Below, piece by piece: positions 24,478 to 32,666 of a stretch of 38,471 bases of DNA (position 1 is the stretch's first letter; each line of letters begins with the position of its first letter). This stretch comes from Sulfuritalea sp. (lineage in GTDB: Bacteria > Pseudomonadota > Gammaproteobacteria > Burkholderiales > Rhodocyclaceae): positions 1 through 38,471 of the forward strand of contig JAIPCF010000018.1 in the NCBI GenBank assembly GCA_021738385.1, written 5' to 3'. Below the pieces are notes generated by a model, which saw nothing but the letters and a program-made list of their open reading frames with translations, was not told where the DNA came from and ran no database searches. A program made the translations under genes and the position numbers.

Positions 24478-24554
24478 ACCACAGAGGCACAGAGGCACAG
24501 AGAAAAACGCAAGAACAGCTTTTGAAGTTCTCTGTGCCTCCGTGTCTCTGTGGT
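24478..24554. repeat. CACAGAGG-type inverted repeat between ubiU and ubiV
   Basis: 27-base arms at 24478–24504 (from ACCACAGAGGCACAGAGG) and 24528–24554 (to CTCTGTGGT) match at 25 of 27 positions; the loop is 23 bases. The ACCACAGAGGCACAGAG unit occurs in the intergenic DNA of many environmental bacteria. It splits an operon here and could attenuate ubiVT relative to ubiU. Confidence 0.85.
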
Positions 24555-24574
24555 TCAAGCCTTTTCGATTGACA

Positions 24575-25456
24575 ATGCAAATCACACTAGGCCCCCTGCT
24601 CTACTTCTGGCCCAAGGCCGAGGTCATGGAGTTCTATGCGCAGGCGGCGCAGCATCCGGCCATCGAGCGTATCTACCTGGGCGAAGCGGTCTGCTCACGC
24701 CGTCAGCAATTGCGTACCGCCGACTGGATCGGTCTGGGCAGGGACTTGCGCGAGGCGGGCAAGGAAGTGGTGCTGACTGCTCAGGCCCTGCTCGAATCCG
24801 AGAGCGACCTCAAGGCCTTGCGCCGGATCATCGCCGATGCGGGTGGCATGATCGAAGCCAACGACCTGGGTGCGGTGAAGGTCGCCTGCGACGAAGGCCT
24901 GGAGTTTGTCGCCGGACCGCATCTGAATATCTACAACGAACAAACTCTGGCTTTCTTCGCCGCGCAGGGTTGCAAACGCTGGCTGCCGCCGCTGGAAGTC
25001 TCCGGCAGCGTGATCGAGCAGTTGCATGCTTCGCGCCCCGCAGGAATGGAAACCGAGGTGTTCGCCTTCGGCAAGCTGCCGCTGGCATTCTCGGCACGCT
25101 GCTTTACCGCGCGCCACTATGGCTTGAACAAGGACGACTGCCAGTTCAAATGCCTCGACCACCCGGAAGGCATGCTGGTGAACACCCGCGAGACGAAGGC
25201 CTTTCTTACGCTCAACGGCATCCAGACCATGTCGGCGCAGACCTACAGTCTGCTGGCGCAGATGCCGGAAATGCTGTCGCAGGGCATCGATGCGGTGCGC
25301 ATCAGTCCGCAACCGTCGCAGACATTTGAAGTTGTCGAGGCCTTTGATCAGGCACGCAACGGAGAAGCCGCAGCGGACAATGAAGCCTGGGCACCCTCCG
25401 GACTGGTCAATGGTTTCTGGTATGGTCGGGCCGGAACCGCCCACCTCAACGCCTGA
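24575..25456 (+). CDS. ubiV: Oxygen-independent ubiquinone hydroxylase subunit UbiV (U32 peptidase family)
   Basis: A 293-residue U32 protein that forms the UbiUV complex. The four [4Fe-4S] cysteines are Cys40, Cys176, Cys189 and Cys193, with the family spacing C-x12-C-x3-C in the late cluster. The segment [20 protein letters not shown] is typical. The ATG at 24575 is preferred because [13 protein letters not shown] is the family N-terminus; it lies 20 bases after the inverted repeat. The stop overlaps the ubiT start by one base (TGATG). Confidence 0.94.
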   Translation: MQITLGPLLYFWPKAEVMEFYAQAAQHPAIERIYLGEAVCSRRQQLRTADWIGLGRDLREAGKEVVLTAQALLESESDLKALRRIIADAGGMIEANDLGAVKVACDEGLEFVAGPHLNIYNEQTLAFFAAQGCKRWLPPLEVSGSVIEQLHASRPAGMETEVFAFGKLPLAFSARCFTARHYGLNKDDCQFKCLDHPEGMLVNTRETKAFLTLNGIQTMSAQTYSLLAQMPEMLSQGIDAVRISPQPSQTFEVVEAFDQARNGEAAADNEAWAPSGLVNGFWYGRAGTAHLNA

Positions 25457-25938
25457 TGATTCCCGTGACCACTCCACTAAACCTCCCCACCATTCCCGCC
25501 TTTACCCTGCCGCCCCTGATCGCCAGACTGGGCGCGCAGCAGCCGCAATGGCCCCACTCGGTGAATCTGGTGCTGGCACTGAATGCGGCGCGCAAGCTGA
25601 ACGTGCTACCTGAAGAATCGCTACAGGAACTCGAGGGTCGAACGTTTCGCGTGACCGTGCTCGACACCGGCATGGTGGTCGATTTTGCCTACCGCGCCGG
25701 GGCGTTTCGCCCGGTGTTTCGTGCCTCGGCCACGCCCGACCTGCACTTCACGGCGCAACTCTCGGCCTTCCTGCAGATGGTCAGCCGGCAGGAAGACCCG
25801 GACACCCTGTTCTTCAATCGCAGCCTGAGCATCGAAGGCGACACCGAACTGGGCCTGCGCGTGAAGAACATGCTCGACGCCCTCGAATGGCCGCGTCTGG
25901 CCTGGCAGGGGCTGCGGCCGACCTTCCTCAAACGCTGA
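25456..25938 (+). CDS. ubiT: SCP2-domain ubiquinone biosynthesis accessory factor UbiT
   Basis: A 160-residue protein. The SCP2 lipid-binding domain spans about 40–135 (LQELEGRTFRVTVLDTGMVV, DLHFTAQLSAFLQMVSRQED, RSLSIEGDTELGLRVKNMLD). UbiT is thought to bind hydrophobic quinone intermediates for UbiUV, as UbiJ does for the aerobic enzymes. It is co-translated with ubiV. With ubiU and ubiV it completes the O2-independent ubiquinone module. Confidence 0.9.
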   Translation: MIPVTTPLNLPTIPAFTLPPLIARLGAQQPQWPHSVNLVLALNAARKLNVLPEESLQELEGRTFRVTVLDTGMVVDFAYRAGAFRPVFRASATPDLHFTAQLSAFLQMVSRQEDPDTLFFNRSLSIEGDTELGLRVKNMLDALEWPRLAWQGLRPTFLKR

Positions 25939-26053
25939 ACTGCGGACCTGCCAAGGGCCGCCCCCACCTCACCGATGACGGCGCGAACCCTTGCGCAGAC
26001 GCGAGAGTGCGCCGGCCTGCTATCCTTGCCGCTCAATTTTCAGGAGTCGACAA

Positions 26054-26218
26054 ATGAAGCAATGGCAATGTATTGTTTGCGGTTGGGTCTATGACGAAGC
26101 TGCGGGAGACGCCGACCATGGTCTCGCCCCCGGCACCCGCTGGGCCGATGTCCCCGAGGATTTCGTCTGCCCGGAGTGCGGCGTACCCAAGGCCGATTTC
26201 ATCATGTTGGAGCTCTAG
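26054..26218 (+). CDS. Rubredoxin
   Basis: A 54-residue protein, the normal length. The iron ligands are Cys6, Cys9, Cys39 and Cys42 in CIVCGWVYD and CPECGVPK. It is a one-electron carrier in the cytoplasm. It lies 115 bases after ubiT on the same strand with a possible own promoter. Its position after an [4Fe-4S] hydroxylase module makes an electron-transfer link tempting but unproven; alkane hydroxylase or oxidative-defence partners are alternatives. GGAG precedes the ATG. Confidence 0.95.
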   Translation: MKQWQCIVCGWVYDEAAGDADHGLAPGTRWADVPEDFVCPECGVPKADFIMLEL

Positions 26219-26240
26219 ACAGGAAGGAAGCACGTACCGC

Positions 26241-26265
26241 GAAAACTCGGCTCTCGCGATACGGC
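26241..26265 (+). repeat. 25-nt 3'-end repeat, copy 6
   Basis: GAAAACTCGGC, then TCTCGC, then GATACGGC, 22 bases after the rubredoxin stop and in its orientation. Confidence 0.8.
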
Positions 26266-26296
26266 TGCGGGTAAGGCAAAAGTAATAGGCGGAATG

Positions 26297-26362
26297 GGGG
26301 CGGCTGTGTTACAGTCCGCCCCGCTTTACATCTCAACGACCGCGCCCCAGTCTGCCGGTCGT
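26297..26362 (+). other. Two strong hairpins in the rubredoxin–rhlE gap
   Basis: GGGGCGG/CCGCCCC with an inner CTGT/ACAG (26297–26322) is followed by GCTTT, possibly a weak terminator. ACGACCG/CGGTCGT (26336–26362) follows. They may end the rubredoxin transcript or form part of the rhlE 5' leader. Confidence 0.45.
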
Positions 26363-26478
26363 GCCTGAATGGCGACATGGCCTTTACGTCTTAGTCCCCA
26401 AAGGGTTAGACCCCATAAGAAGTATCCGCCCAGATTGGCCTGCAGCTATGCGGGGGTCGGCTTCAGAGGTAATAAAAA

Positions 26479-27828
26479 ATGCAGTTCACCGATCTCGGCC
26501 TTTCGGCCGAGCTTCTGCGCGCCATTGGCGAGCAGGGCTACACCACGCCCACTCCTGTTCAGCAACAGGCCATTCCCCATATTCTTGCCGGCCGCGATCT
26601 CGAGGCCCTGGCCCAAACCGGCACCGGCAAAACCGCAGCCTTCGTGCTGCCGATCCTGCAGCGGCTGACCCATCCACTCATTGGACAAACCCACAATCAG
26701 CCCGACACACCGCTGCAAAAAATCACCCATACCGCGCCGCGCGTGCTGGTGCTGGTGCCGACACGCGAACTTGCAGCGCAGGTTCTCGAAAGCGTCCGCA
26801 CTTATGGCGCTCATACCGGCTTGCGCAGTCTCGCCGTGTTCGGCGGCGTCGGCATCAATCCGCAAATCCAGACCTTGCGTCGCGGCATCGACATTCTGGT
26901 GGCAACACCGGGCCGCCTGCTCGACCACCTGAGCCAGCGCACGGTCGATCTTTCCAAAGTGCAAACCCTGATTCTCGATGAAGCCGATCGCATGCTCGAC
27001 ATGGGCTTTATCCGCGACATTCGCCGCGTCATCGAACGCCTGCCGAAAGTCCGGCAGAACCTGATGTTCTCGGCCACCTTCGCTCCTGAAGTACGCGAAC
27101 TGGCCCACACCGTGCTGAAGAACCCGGCCACGGTCGAAGTCGCGCGCCGCAACGCGCCGGCCGAACTGGTTTCGCATTCGGTAATCAAGGTGGACAAGGA
27201 ACAGAAACGCGATTTGCTGTTGCATCTGTTCGCCGCCCATGGCTGGCATCAGGTGCTGGTGTTTTGCCGCACCAAGCATGGCGCCGACGCGCTGACGCGC
27301 AAGCTGGAACAATCCGGCGTGCGCTCGGCGGCACTGCACGGCAACAAGTCGCAGAATGCCCGCACCCGGGCGCTGGCCGATTTCAAATCCGGCAAGCTGG
27401 CAGCTCTGGTGGCCACCGACATCGCTGCACGCGGGCTAGATATCGACTCGCTGCCGCGCGTGGTGAATTTTGAACTACCGAATGTGCCCGAGGATTACGT
27501 GCATCGCATTGGCCGCACCGGCCGTGCCGGCGCCAGCGGCGAAGCACTGTCGCTGGTGAGCAGCGACGAGCGGATTCAGTTGCGCGACATCGAGCGCCTG
27601 TTGAAGCTGGACATCGCGTCCACCGTGCTGCCGGGCTTCGAGCCGCAACACAATCATTCGGTACCACGCCCCTCGGCCGGCCGCCCGCCGGCCCACAAGC
27701 CGGCACAGGCCCGCACCCGCAGCGGCACGGGAGATCGCAGCGGCGCACCGCGTCCGCCGCGTCCGGCTCGTTCCGGAACCGGCGGCGCCAAGCCGGCCAG
27801 CCATCACAGCGGCCAGCGGCATCGCTAG
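26479..27828 (+). CDS. rhlE: DEAD-box RNA helicase, RhlE type
   Basis: A 449-residue helicase. The Q motif is [14 protein letters not shown] (20–33). Motif I is AQTGTGKT (45–52). Motif Ia PTRELA, motif II DEAD ([14 protein letters not shown]), motif III SAT, motif V ARGLDI and motif [10 protein letters not shown] are all present. The C-terminus is a basic, Pro/Arg/Ser-rich tail typical of RhlE. It acts in ribosome assembly and mRNA turnover, often under cold. The last 11 codons are duplicated in non-coding DNA at 37283–37314. Confidence 0.95.
   Translation: MQFTDLGLSAELLRAIGEQGYTTPTPVQQQAIPHILAGRDLEALAQTGTGKTAAFVLPILQRLTHPLIGQTHNQPDTPLQKITHTAPRVLVLVPTRELAAQVLESVRTYGAHTGLRSLAVFGGVGINPQIQTLRRGIDILVATPGRLLDHLSQRTVDLSKVQTLILDEADRMLDMGFIRDIRRVIERLPKVRQNLMFSATFAPEVRELAHTVLKNPATVEVARRNAPAELVSHSVIKVDKEQKRDLLLHLFAAHGWHQVLVFCRTKHGADALTRKLEQSGVRSAALHGNKSQNARTRALADFKSGKLAALVATDIAARGLDIDSLPRVVNFELPNVPEDYVHRIGRTGRAGASGEALSLVSSDERIQLRDIERLLKLDIASTVLPGFEPQHNHSVPRPSAGRPPAHKPAQARTRSGTGDRSGAPRPPRPARSGTGGAKPASHHSGQRHR
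27795..27826 (+). repeat. 32-bp sequence at the rhlE 3' end, duplicated at 37283
   Basis: An exact 32-base match ends just before the rhlE stop. The second copy is about 9.5 kb away in the carH–benE gap, in the same orientation. Confidence 0.9.
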
Positions 27829-27857
27829 ACAGGCTGAAGGAGCAGGCGAGCGCTGAC

Positions 27858-28283
27858 TTAGGCGCGCGCTATACGCTGCAGGCCGCGCATCAGCGGGCCG
27901 AGCAGCGGCAGCTTGGCGTAGAGTTCTTCGGCGGCGTCCCAGTAGTCGCGATGCAGGGTCACTTTTCCATCGGCAGCGAATCTCAGGTGCGTCGCGCCGC
28001 GCGCGGTCATGGCGCGAGGCGGCAGTGGGCCGCGGGTACGAAAGTGGAATTCCCAGAGCAGCATCACGCCATCGCTGCCGCTGAAACGGCTGCCGACGAC
28101 AAATCGCGGCTCGGCAACCTGCGTGAACATGTGCCCGAAAATATGCCGGATCGCCTGGATGCCGCGCACCTCGTTGAACGGGTCCTTGAACTCGGCATCG
28201 TCGGCGTAATGGTCAGTCATCTCGTCCAGGGTCTCGGGGCTCAGGTTTTCAAACCAGCGGATCAGGGCGTCAAGGTCAGTCAT
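27858..28283 (-). CDS. SnoaL-like/NTF2-fold protein
   Basis: A 141-residue protein of the cone-shaped NTF2-like fold. The N-terminal helix LDALIRWFENLSPETLDEM is followed by the fold's typical HYADDAEFKDPFNEVRG. The later core strands are WEFHFRTRG, THLRFAADGKVTLHRDYWDA. No catalytic assignment is possible. It is the last gene of the long minus-strand operon, 22 bases after the SDR gene. NTF2-like proteins of this kind are often found in CFA-synthase/DUF1365 clusters. Confidence 0.85.
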   Translation of the reverse strand: MTDLDALIRWFENLSPETLDEMTDHYADDAEFKDPFNEVRGIQAIRHIFGHMFTQVAEPRFVVGSRFSGSDGVMLLWEFHFRTRGPLPPRAMTARGATHLRFAADGKVTLHRDYWDAAEELYAKLPLLGPLMRGLQRIARA

Positions 28284-28305
28284 AACGTTCTCCGGTGTGC
28301 GGGCC

Positions 28306-29073
28306 TCACGCCCCGGTGCCGCGTCGCACCAGCGCGAAGTAGAGGCGGTAAGGCAACAATCGCAGCAACTTTAGCCAGCGCGTGAAGCGGCGCGGAAAAT
28401 GCATCTCGAAACCGCCGCGGGCAAAACCGGCGATGATCTCTTCGGCAGCCTGCTGCGGGGAGATCAGCGCCGGCATCCGGAAATTATTGTCCGCCGTCAT
28501 CGGCGTCTCGACAAATCCGGGATTGACAAGGAATACCGAAATGCCGCGCGGCGCCAGGTCGAGATGCAGGGTTTCGGCAAAGTTGATCAGTGCCGCCTTG
28601 GTCGGGCCGTAGGCAGCGGCCTTGGGCAGGCCGCGATAGCCGGCGACGCTGGCGACGAAGGCCAGCGCACCACCACCCTGCTGCAGGAATAGTGGTATCA
28701 GGGTGGCTGTCGCGGCCATCGGCGCCGTGAGGTTGATGTCGATCAGGCGGCCGATCTTTGCCGCGTCGAGTTCCCAGGCGCGCATCGCGGCATAGGCGCC
28801 GGCACTGAAAACCACGAGGTCGATGACGCCCCAGGCGGCGCACAGTTCGTCGCGCGCTTGCGTGAATGCAGACAGGTCGGTGAGATCGAACGCCGCGACG
28901 CGCGCGCCCGGATGGCCGGCAACCACATCGCGCAGGGCATCCTCCCGGCGGGCCGACACCGTGACCCGGGCGCCACGCCCGAGCAGGGCCTGCGCCAGTG
29001 CCGCGCCAATGCCCGACGAGGCGCCGATGACCCAGACGCGGCGGCCGGCCCAGTCGCGAATCGGCGGATTCAT
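28306..29073 (-). CDS. Short-chain dehydrogenase/reductase
   Basis: A 255-residue Rossmann enzyme. The cofactor loop is GASSGIG (18–24), with SARRED after beta-2 suggesting NADP(H). The catalytic set is Ser in VASVAGYRG and Tyr/Lys in AYGPTK. A basic C-terminal segment (MHFPRRFTRWLKLLRLLPYRL) is typical of SDRs acting on lipids or membranes. The start overlaps the end of the DUF3833 gene by 4 bases. The substrate is unknown; context points to modified fatty acids or lipids. Confidence 0.9.
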   Translation of the reverse strand: MNPPIRDWAGRRVWVIGASSGIGAALAQALLGRGARVTVSARREDALRDVVAGHPGARVAAFDLTDLSAFTQARDELCAAWGVIDLVVFSAGAYAAMRAWELDAAKIGRLIDINLTAPMAATATLIPLFLQQGGGALAFVASVAGYRGLPKAAAYGPTKAALINFAETLHLDLAPRGISVFLVNPGFVETPMTADNNFRMPALISPQQAAEEIIAGFARGGFEMHFPRRFTRWLKLLRLLPYRLYFALVRRGTGA

Positions 29074-29648
29074 GGCGCTCTGCGCGCCAGCGAAAGCGTG
29101 ACTTCGCCCAGCCGGAAGCCGTATTTGCTCATGATCGAACGGTTGAGCATCAGCTTGTCATCGACCAGGAACATCCAGTCGTCGAAATCGACTTCGATGA
29201 TTCTGCCGTCCACAGGCAGCGCCAGCACGTAGCGCCAGCGCAGCGCATTGCCCGCCGCCTCGCCCCGCGCTTCGCCGACAACGTCGCCGGCGGTGCCGGT
29301 GTAACGGCCGTCACCATGATCGGTCAGCGTCCACACCCGACGCGGCGGATTGCCGCCGGCCGCGCCGTCCGACCAGGTGAAGCGCTCGTCCAGCGTGCCG
29401 CGACGGCCTTCCCAGCGGGCGTCGATCACCACATGAAAGCGCTTGATGACCTTGCCCGAGCGATCCTGGAACATGCCCCAACCCACGAGCGTGCCGGAAA
29501 AGAACTGCCGCAGATCGAGCACCGGTTTCTCGGCGCGATACTGTTCCACCTCGATCCCGGCACAGGCGCCGAGGCCAATAACGAGAACCATGCCAGTGAG
29601 CAGAACTCGCAGCGGACGCATCATTGTCGGGATCCATCGTCGATTCAT
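29070..29648 (-). CDS. DUF3833 lipoprotein
   Basis: A 192-residue protein. The signal peptide ends in a lipobox (LVIGLGACAG), giving a lipidated Cys at about 29. The DUF3833 body follows: LDLRQFFSGTLVGWGMFQDR, FTWSDG, and WMFLVDDKLMLNRSIMSKYG. It is probably at the inner face of the outer membrane, with a possible lipid-binding barrel. ATG 29648 overlaps the MFS gene end (ATGA); the ATG/ATG at codons 9–10 is an alternative. DUF3833 is a regular member of CFA/DUF1365 clusters. Confidence 0.88.
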   Translation of the reverse strand: MNRRWIPTMMRPLRVLLTGMVLVIGLGACAGIEVEQYRAEKPVLDLRQFFSGTLVGWGMFQDRSGKVIKRFHVVIDARWEGRRGTLDERFTWSDGAAGGNPPRRVWTLTDHGDGRYTGTAGDVVGEARGEAAGNALRWRYVLALPVDGRIIEVDFDDWMFLVDDKLMLNRSIMSKYGFRLGEVTLSLARRAP

Positions 29649-30919
29649 TCGCGAACTCCTTCAAATTCGTCCCGCCAGCGCCACAGCAGCAGCAGGGAAA
29701 CCAGTTTGATCGCGGCCGGCAGCAGCGCGTACACGGCGGCCAGCGCCAGCAGCCCGCCGGAAATCGCCGTATCGCCAGCGCCGACTTTGTAGCCGGCAAG
29801 GCTGACCAGCGGCAGCGCAATGCCCGCTGCCAGCGCGAGATTGAACTTGGTGACGAAATTCCAGACGCCGAAGTAGGCACCGGTACCGGCCATGCTCTCT
29901 CCCGCATGCCGGTCGCCGGCCAGGCGATCGGCCAGCAGGGCCGGCGGCAGGGCCAGTTCGGCGCCGAGCGCGGCGCCGCTGGCCGCGCAGATGATGGCAA
30001 ATGCAAGGCCGTCACCGGCGCCGAGCATGAAGGCCCAGACAAAGCTGACGATCGCCAGAACCATGCTGGCCGCCCAGGCGCGTGCCTTGCCGTGGCGACG
30101 CGCCAACGCCACCCAGCCCGGCAGGGCGGCCGCGGCGCAGACGAAATAGATCACCAGGAACAGGCCCTGCCATTCCGGCAGGCGCAAGACGTCGGCAATG
30201 AAGAACAATACCAGCGTCGCCGGGATCGCCGCGGCGATGCCGCCGATGGCCAGCACTGTCAGCAGGCGCCGGAAACGCCGGTCGCCAAAAACGGCCGTCA
30301 AGGACTGTTGGGGCTTGCCGGTCGTCGTCGCCGGCGTCAGCGGCGCGCCGACGAAAGTGGCGAACGCAGCCACCGTCAGTACCGGAACGAACACCCAGCC
30401 CAGGTACTGCATCGCCGTCGCGACATCGTTTGATAGCAGCGAAGGCAAGGCGGCGGCAACCACCACGCCGCCGAGGGCAAACATCTCGCGCGTCGCCGTG
30501 ACGCGAACACGCTCCAGCCGCGTTTCGCCGAGTTCGGCGCCCCAGGCGTGATAGTTGATGGTGGCCAGGCTGAAGCCGACAAAGGTGATTGCCAGCGTCA
30601 GTACCAGCCATGTCGCGCCGCCCCCGGCCGGCGGCGCCAGCAGCGCGGCCAGCCCCAGTCCAAGCAACGGCAGCGCGAAGGCGATCAGGCGGCGGCGGTT
30701 GCCGAGGCGATCGCTCCATTGCCCCAGCAGCGGATCGATCAGGGCATCGGCAAACCGCATCAGCAACAGCACGCCGCCGACCAGCGCCAGCGGCAGGCCG
30801 ACGCTGTCCGCATACAGTCGCGGCACATGGACGTAGAGCGGCAGCGCGGCGAAGGCCAGCGGAAAGCCGAGCGCGCCGTAGGCCAGCATTTGCCGGGTCG
30901 GCATCGATTGTGCAGCCAT
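29645..30919 (-). CDS. MFS transporter, GPH/MelB-like
   Basis: A 424-residue, roughly 12-helix carrier. The motif RFADALIDPLLGQWSDRLGNRRRLI near 55–80 is typical of glycoside–pentoside–hexuronide cation symporters and related lipid transporters. Members of this family include MfsD2-type lysolipid carriers, so a lipid substrate is possible here. It overlaps the chalcone-isomerase-like gene by one base and DUF3833 by four. The substrate is unknown. Confidence 0.88.
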   Translation of the reverse strand: MAAQSMPTRQMLAYGALGFPLAFAALPLYVHVPRLYADSVGLPLALVGGVLLLMRFADALIDPLLGQWSDRLGNRRRLIAFALPLLGLGLAALLAPPAGGGATWLVLTLAITFVGFSLATINYHAWGAELGETRLERVRVTATREMFALGGVVVAAALPSLLSNDVATAMQYLGWVFVPVLTVAAFATFVGAPLTPATTTGKPQQSLTAVFGDRRFRRLLTVLAIGGIAAAIPATLVLFFIADVLRLPEWQGLFLVIYFVCAAAALPGWVALARRHGKARAWAASMVLAIVSFVWAFMLGAGDGLAFAIICAASGAALGAELALPPALLADRLAGDRHAGESMAGTGAYFGVWNFVTKFNLALAAGIALPLVSLAGYKVGAGDTAISGGLLALAAVYALLPAAIKLVSLLLLWRWRDEFEGVRE

Positions 30920-31428
30920 CAGCTGCGGCCCAGCAGAAGCTTGCGCAGGCCCGGTTCGCGGGTATCCTCATCGAGCCAGATGGCAAAGAACGCCCGTGCG
31001 AACTCCACGTCGTCGATGCGCCCGGTCAGGCGATCCTGATGGTAGAACTCCGCACCGCGCGCCGGCCGGCTGATACCGATGATCACGTCCCCTTCCTGCA
31101 CGTCGGGGAACACCTGCTCCAGTTGAAGCTTCCAGCGCGCCAGCCGAGCCTTATCGACGCCGCCCAATCGCTGCATTTCATCGATGCTGGCCTCGACCAG
31201 CTGCCGCGAGGAAATGTCTCGGGAATAGCGCAGCTTGAGCGCATAGGGCCGATCGGCCTGCCAGTTACCGCCGGGGGCCCACAGGCTGGCTTCGTAGAGC
31301 CGGAAGCCGAACCAGCGCATTTCGCCCTGTCCCTGGACACGCCAGTCCGGCGGCAGTTCCGCGACGGCCCTGCCGGCAATCATCGCCAGGCAGCAGGCCA
31401 ACAGCCAGGGGCGCAGGACGGCCTTCAC
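30919..31428 (-). CDS. Chalcone isomerase-like exported protein
   Basis: A 169-residue protein. GTG start at 31428 overlaps the methyltransferase stop (GTGA). The signal peptide is WLLACCLAMIAGRAVA. The fold core has MRWFGFRLYEASLWAPGG, LKLRYSRDISSRQLVEASID and FFAIWLDEDTREPGLRKLLL, as in the bacterial chalcone-isomerase family. Some family members bind fatty acids rather than flavonoids, which suits this lipid cluster. A longer frame up to 31515 is open but lies inside the preceding gene. Confidence 0.88.
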   Translation of the reverse strand: MKAVLRPWLLACCLAMIAGRAVAELPPDWRVQGQGEMRWFGFRLYEASLWAPGGNWQADRPYALKLRYSRDISSRQLVEASIDEMQRLGGVDKARLARWKLQLEQVFPDVQEGDVIIGISRPARGAEFYHQDRLTGRIDDVEFARAFFAIWLDEDTREPGLRKLLLGRS

Positions 31429-32666
31429 GGGCCAGGTTTCTCGAGCAGGAACTGATACACATCGGTGGCGCCGGCGCGAAAGCCGGCCTCGCAATAGGCC
31501 AGGTAGAAACGCCACAAGCGGCGGAAGCGCTCATCGAAACCCTGTGCCGCGATCTCCGGCCAGTAGGCGTCAAAGTTGCGATGCCAGTGCGCGAGCGTGC
31601 GCGCATAGTCGACACCAAAAGCATGGCGGTCGACCACGCGAAAGTCGGCGCTGGCGGCACGGCGCTCGAACACGTCCGGCGAAGGCAGCATGCCGCCGGG
31701 AAAAATGTGGCGCTGGATAAAGTCGGTACCGCGGCGATAGGCGGCGAAGCGTTCGTCGGCGATGGTGATGGTCTGCACCGCGGCACGGCCCCCCGGTTTG
31801 AGACAGCGCCCCAACTGGGCGAAGTAGCCGGGCCAGTAGCGCTCGCCCACCGCCTCGAACATTTCGATCGAAACGATATGGTCGTACTGGCCACGAATGT
31901 CGCGGTAGTCCGTCAGCGAAAACTCGGCCAGGCCGGCAAAGCCCTTGCGCAGGGCCCGCGCCTGCGACCATTCGAGCTGCGCCGGCGACAAAGTCACGCC
32001 ATGCACGCGGCAACCGAACTCTGTCGCGGCAATCTCCGCCAGCCCACCCCAGCCGCAGCCGACCTCGAGGATGCGATCACCGGGTTTGGGGTCGAGCAGT
32101 TCCAGCAGGCGCAGGTATTTGCTGCGCTGGGCCTGTTCGAGACCGGCATCCGGCTGCTCGCCGAACAGTGCCGCCGAGTAGCTCATCGAGGGATCGAGCC
32201 AGAGCTTGTAGAAGTCGTTGCCCAAGTCGTAGTGGGCCAGGATGTTGCGCTTCGAACCGGCGCGGCTATTGCTGCGCAGCAGATGACGCAGGCGATGCAG
32301 AAGCACCGGCAGCCAGCTGCCGTGCAGGGCGCGAGCCAGCTGCTGGCGGTTCTCGGCGAGCAGGGTCAGCAGTTCGGCGGGTTCATCGCTGTGCCAGTCG
32401 CCATCCATCCAGCTTTCGCCGAAACCGATGTCGCCCTCGGCCAGCACACGCCGGAAAACCCGTTCGTCATTTACCTGCAACGTGGCGCGATGAGTCCCGC
32501 TCCCAAGTTGCACGGCCTGCCCGCCGGGCAGGCAAAGACGCAGGCTGCCGCCCTCAATGTGTTGCAACAGTTCGATGACCGTGCGCGTGGCGGGTGCCAC
32601 GACGGGCAAATGCCCGGTTGAGGTGCGCAGCGTCTGTGAGGGGGAATTCGAAACCAGTGTGTTCAT
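31425..32666 (-). CDS. CFA-synthase-family fatty acyl methyltransferase, probably UfaM-like
   Basis: A 413-residue enzyme of the cyclopropane fatty acid synthase family. SAM motif I is ILEVGCGWGGLA (199–210). Family landmarks are HYDLGNDFYKLWLDPSMSYS, LSPAQLEWSQ, DYRDIRG and FGVDYARTL. Two classical bicarbonate ligands of CFA synthases are replaced: Cys139 (E. coli numbering) is Ala165 and His266 is Gln298. Glu271, Ile300 and the late Tyr are kept, and FEHVG reads FEAVG. This suggests methylation without cyclopropane closure, as in UfaM of the methylated/furan fatty acid pathway. The alignment is from memory. Confidence 0.88.
   Translation of the reverse strand: MNTLVSNSPSQTLRTSTGHLPVVAPATRTVIELLQHIEGGSLRLCLPGGQAVQLGSGTHRATLQVNDERVFRRVLAEGDIGFGESWMDGDWHSDEPAELLTLLAENRQQLARALHGSWLPVLLHRLRHLLRSNSRAGSKRNILAHYDLGNDFYKLWLDPSMSYSAALFGEQPDAGLEQAQRSKYLRLLELLDPKPGDRILEVGCGWGGLAEIAATEFGCRVHGVTLSPAQLEWSQARALRKGFAGLAEFSLTDYRDIRGQYDHIVSIEMFEAVGERYWPGYFAQLGRCLKPGGRAAVQTITIADERFAAYRRGTDFIQRHIFPGGMLPSPDVFERRAASADFRVVDRHAFGVDYARTLAHWHRNFDAYWPEIAAQGFDERFRRLWRFYLAYCEAGFRAGATDVYQFLLEKPGP

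Noticed and set aside
24478..24554. CRISPR-like array because of repeated CACAGAGG units
   Set aside because: The units are adjacent and form one inverted repeat; there are no spacers of regular length and no cas genes.
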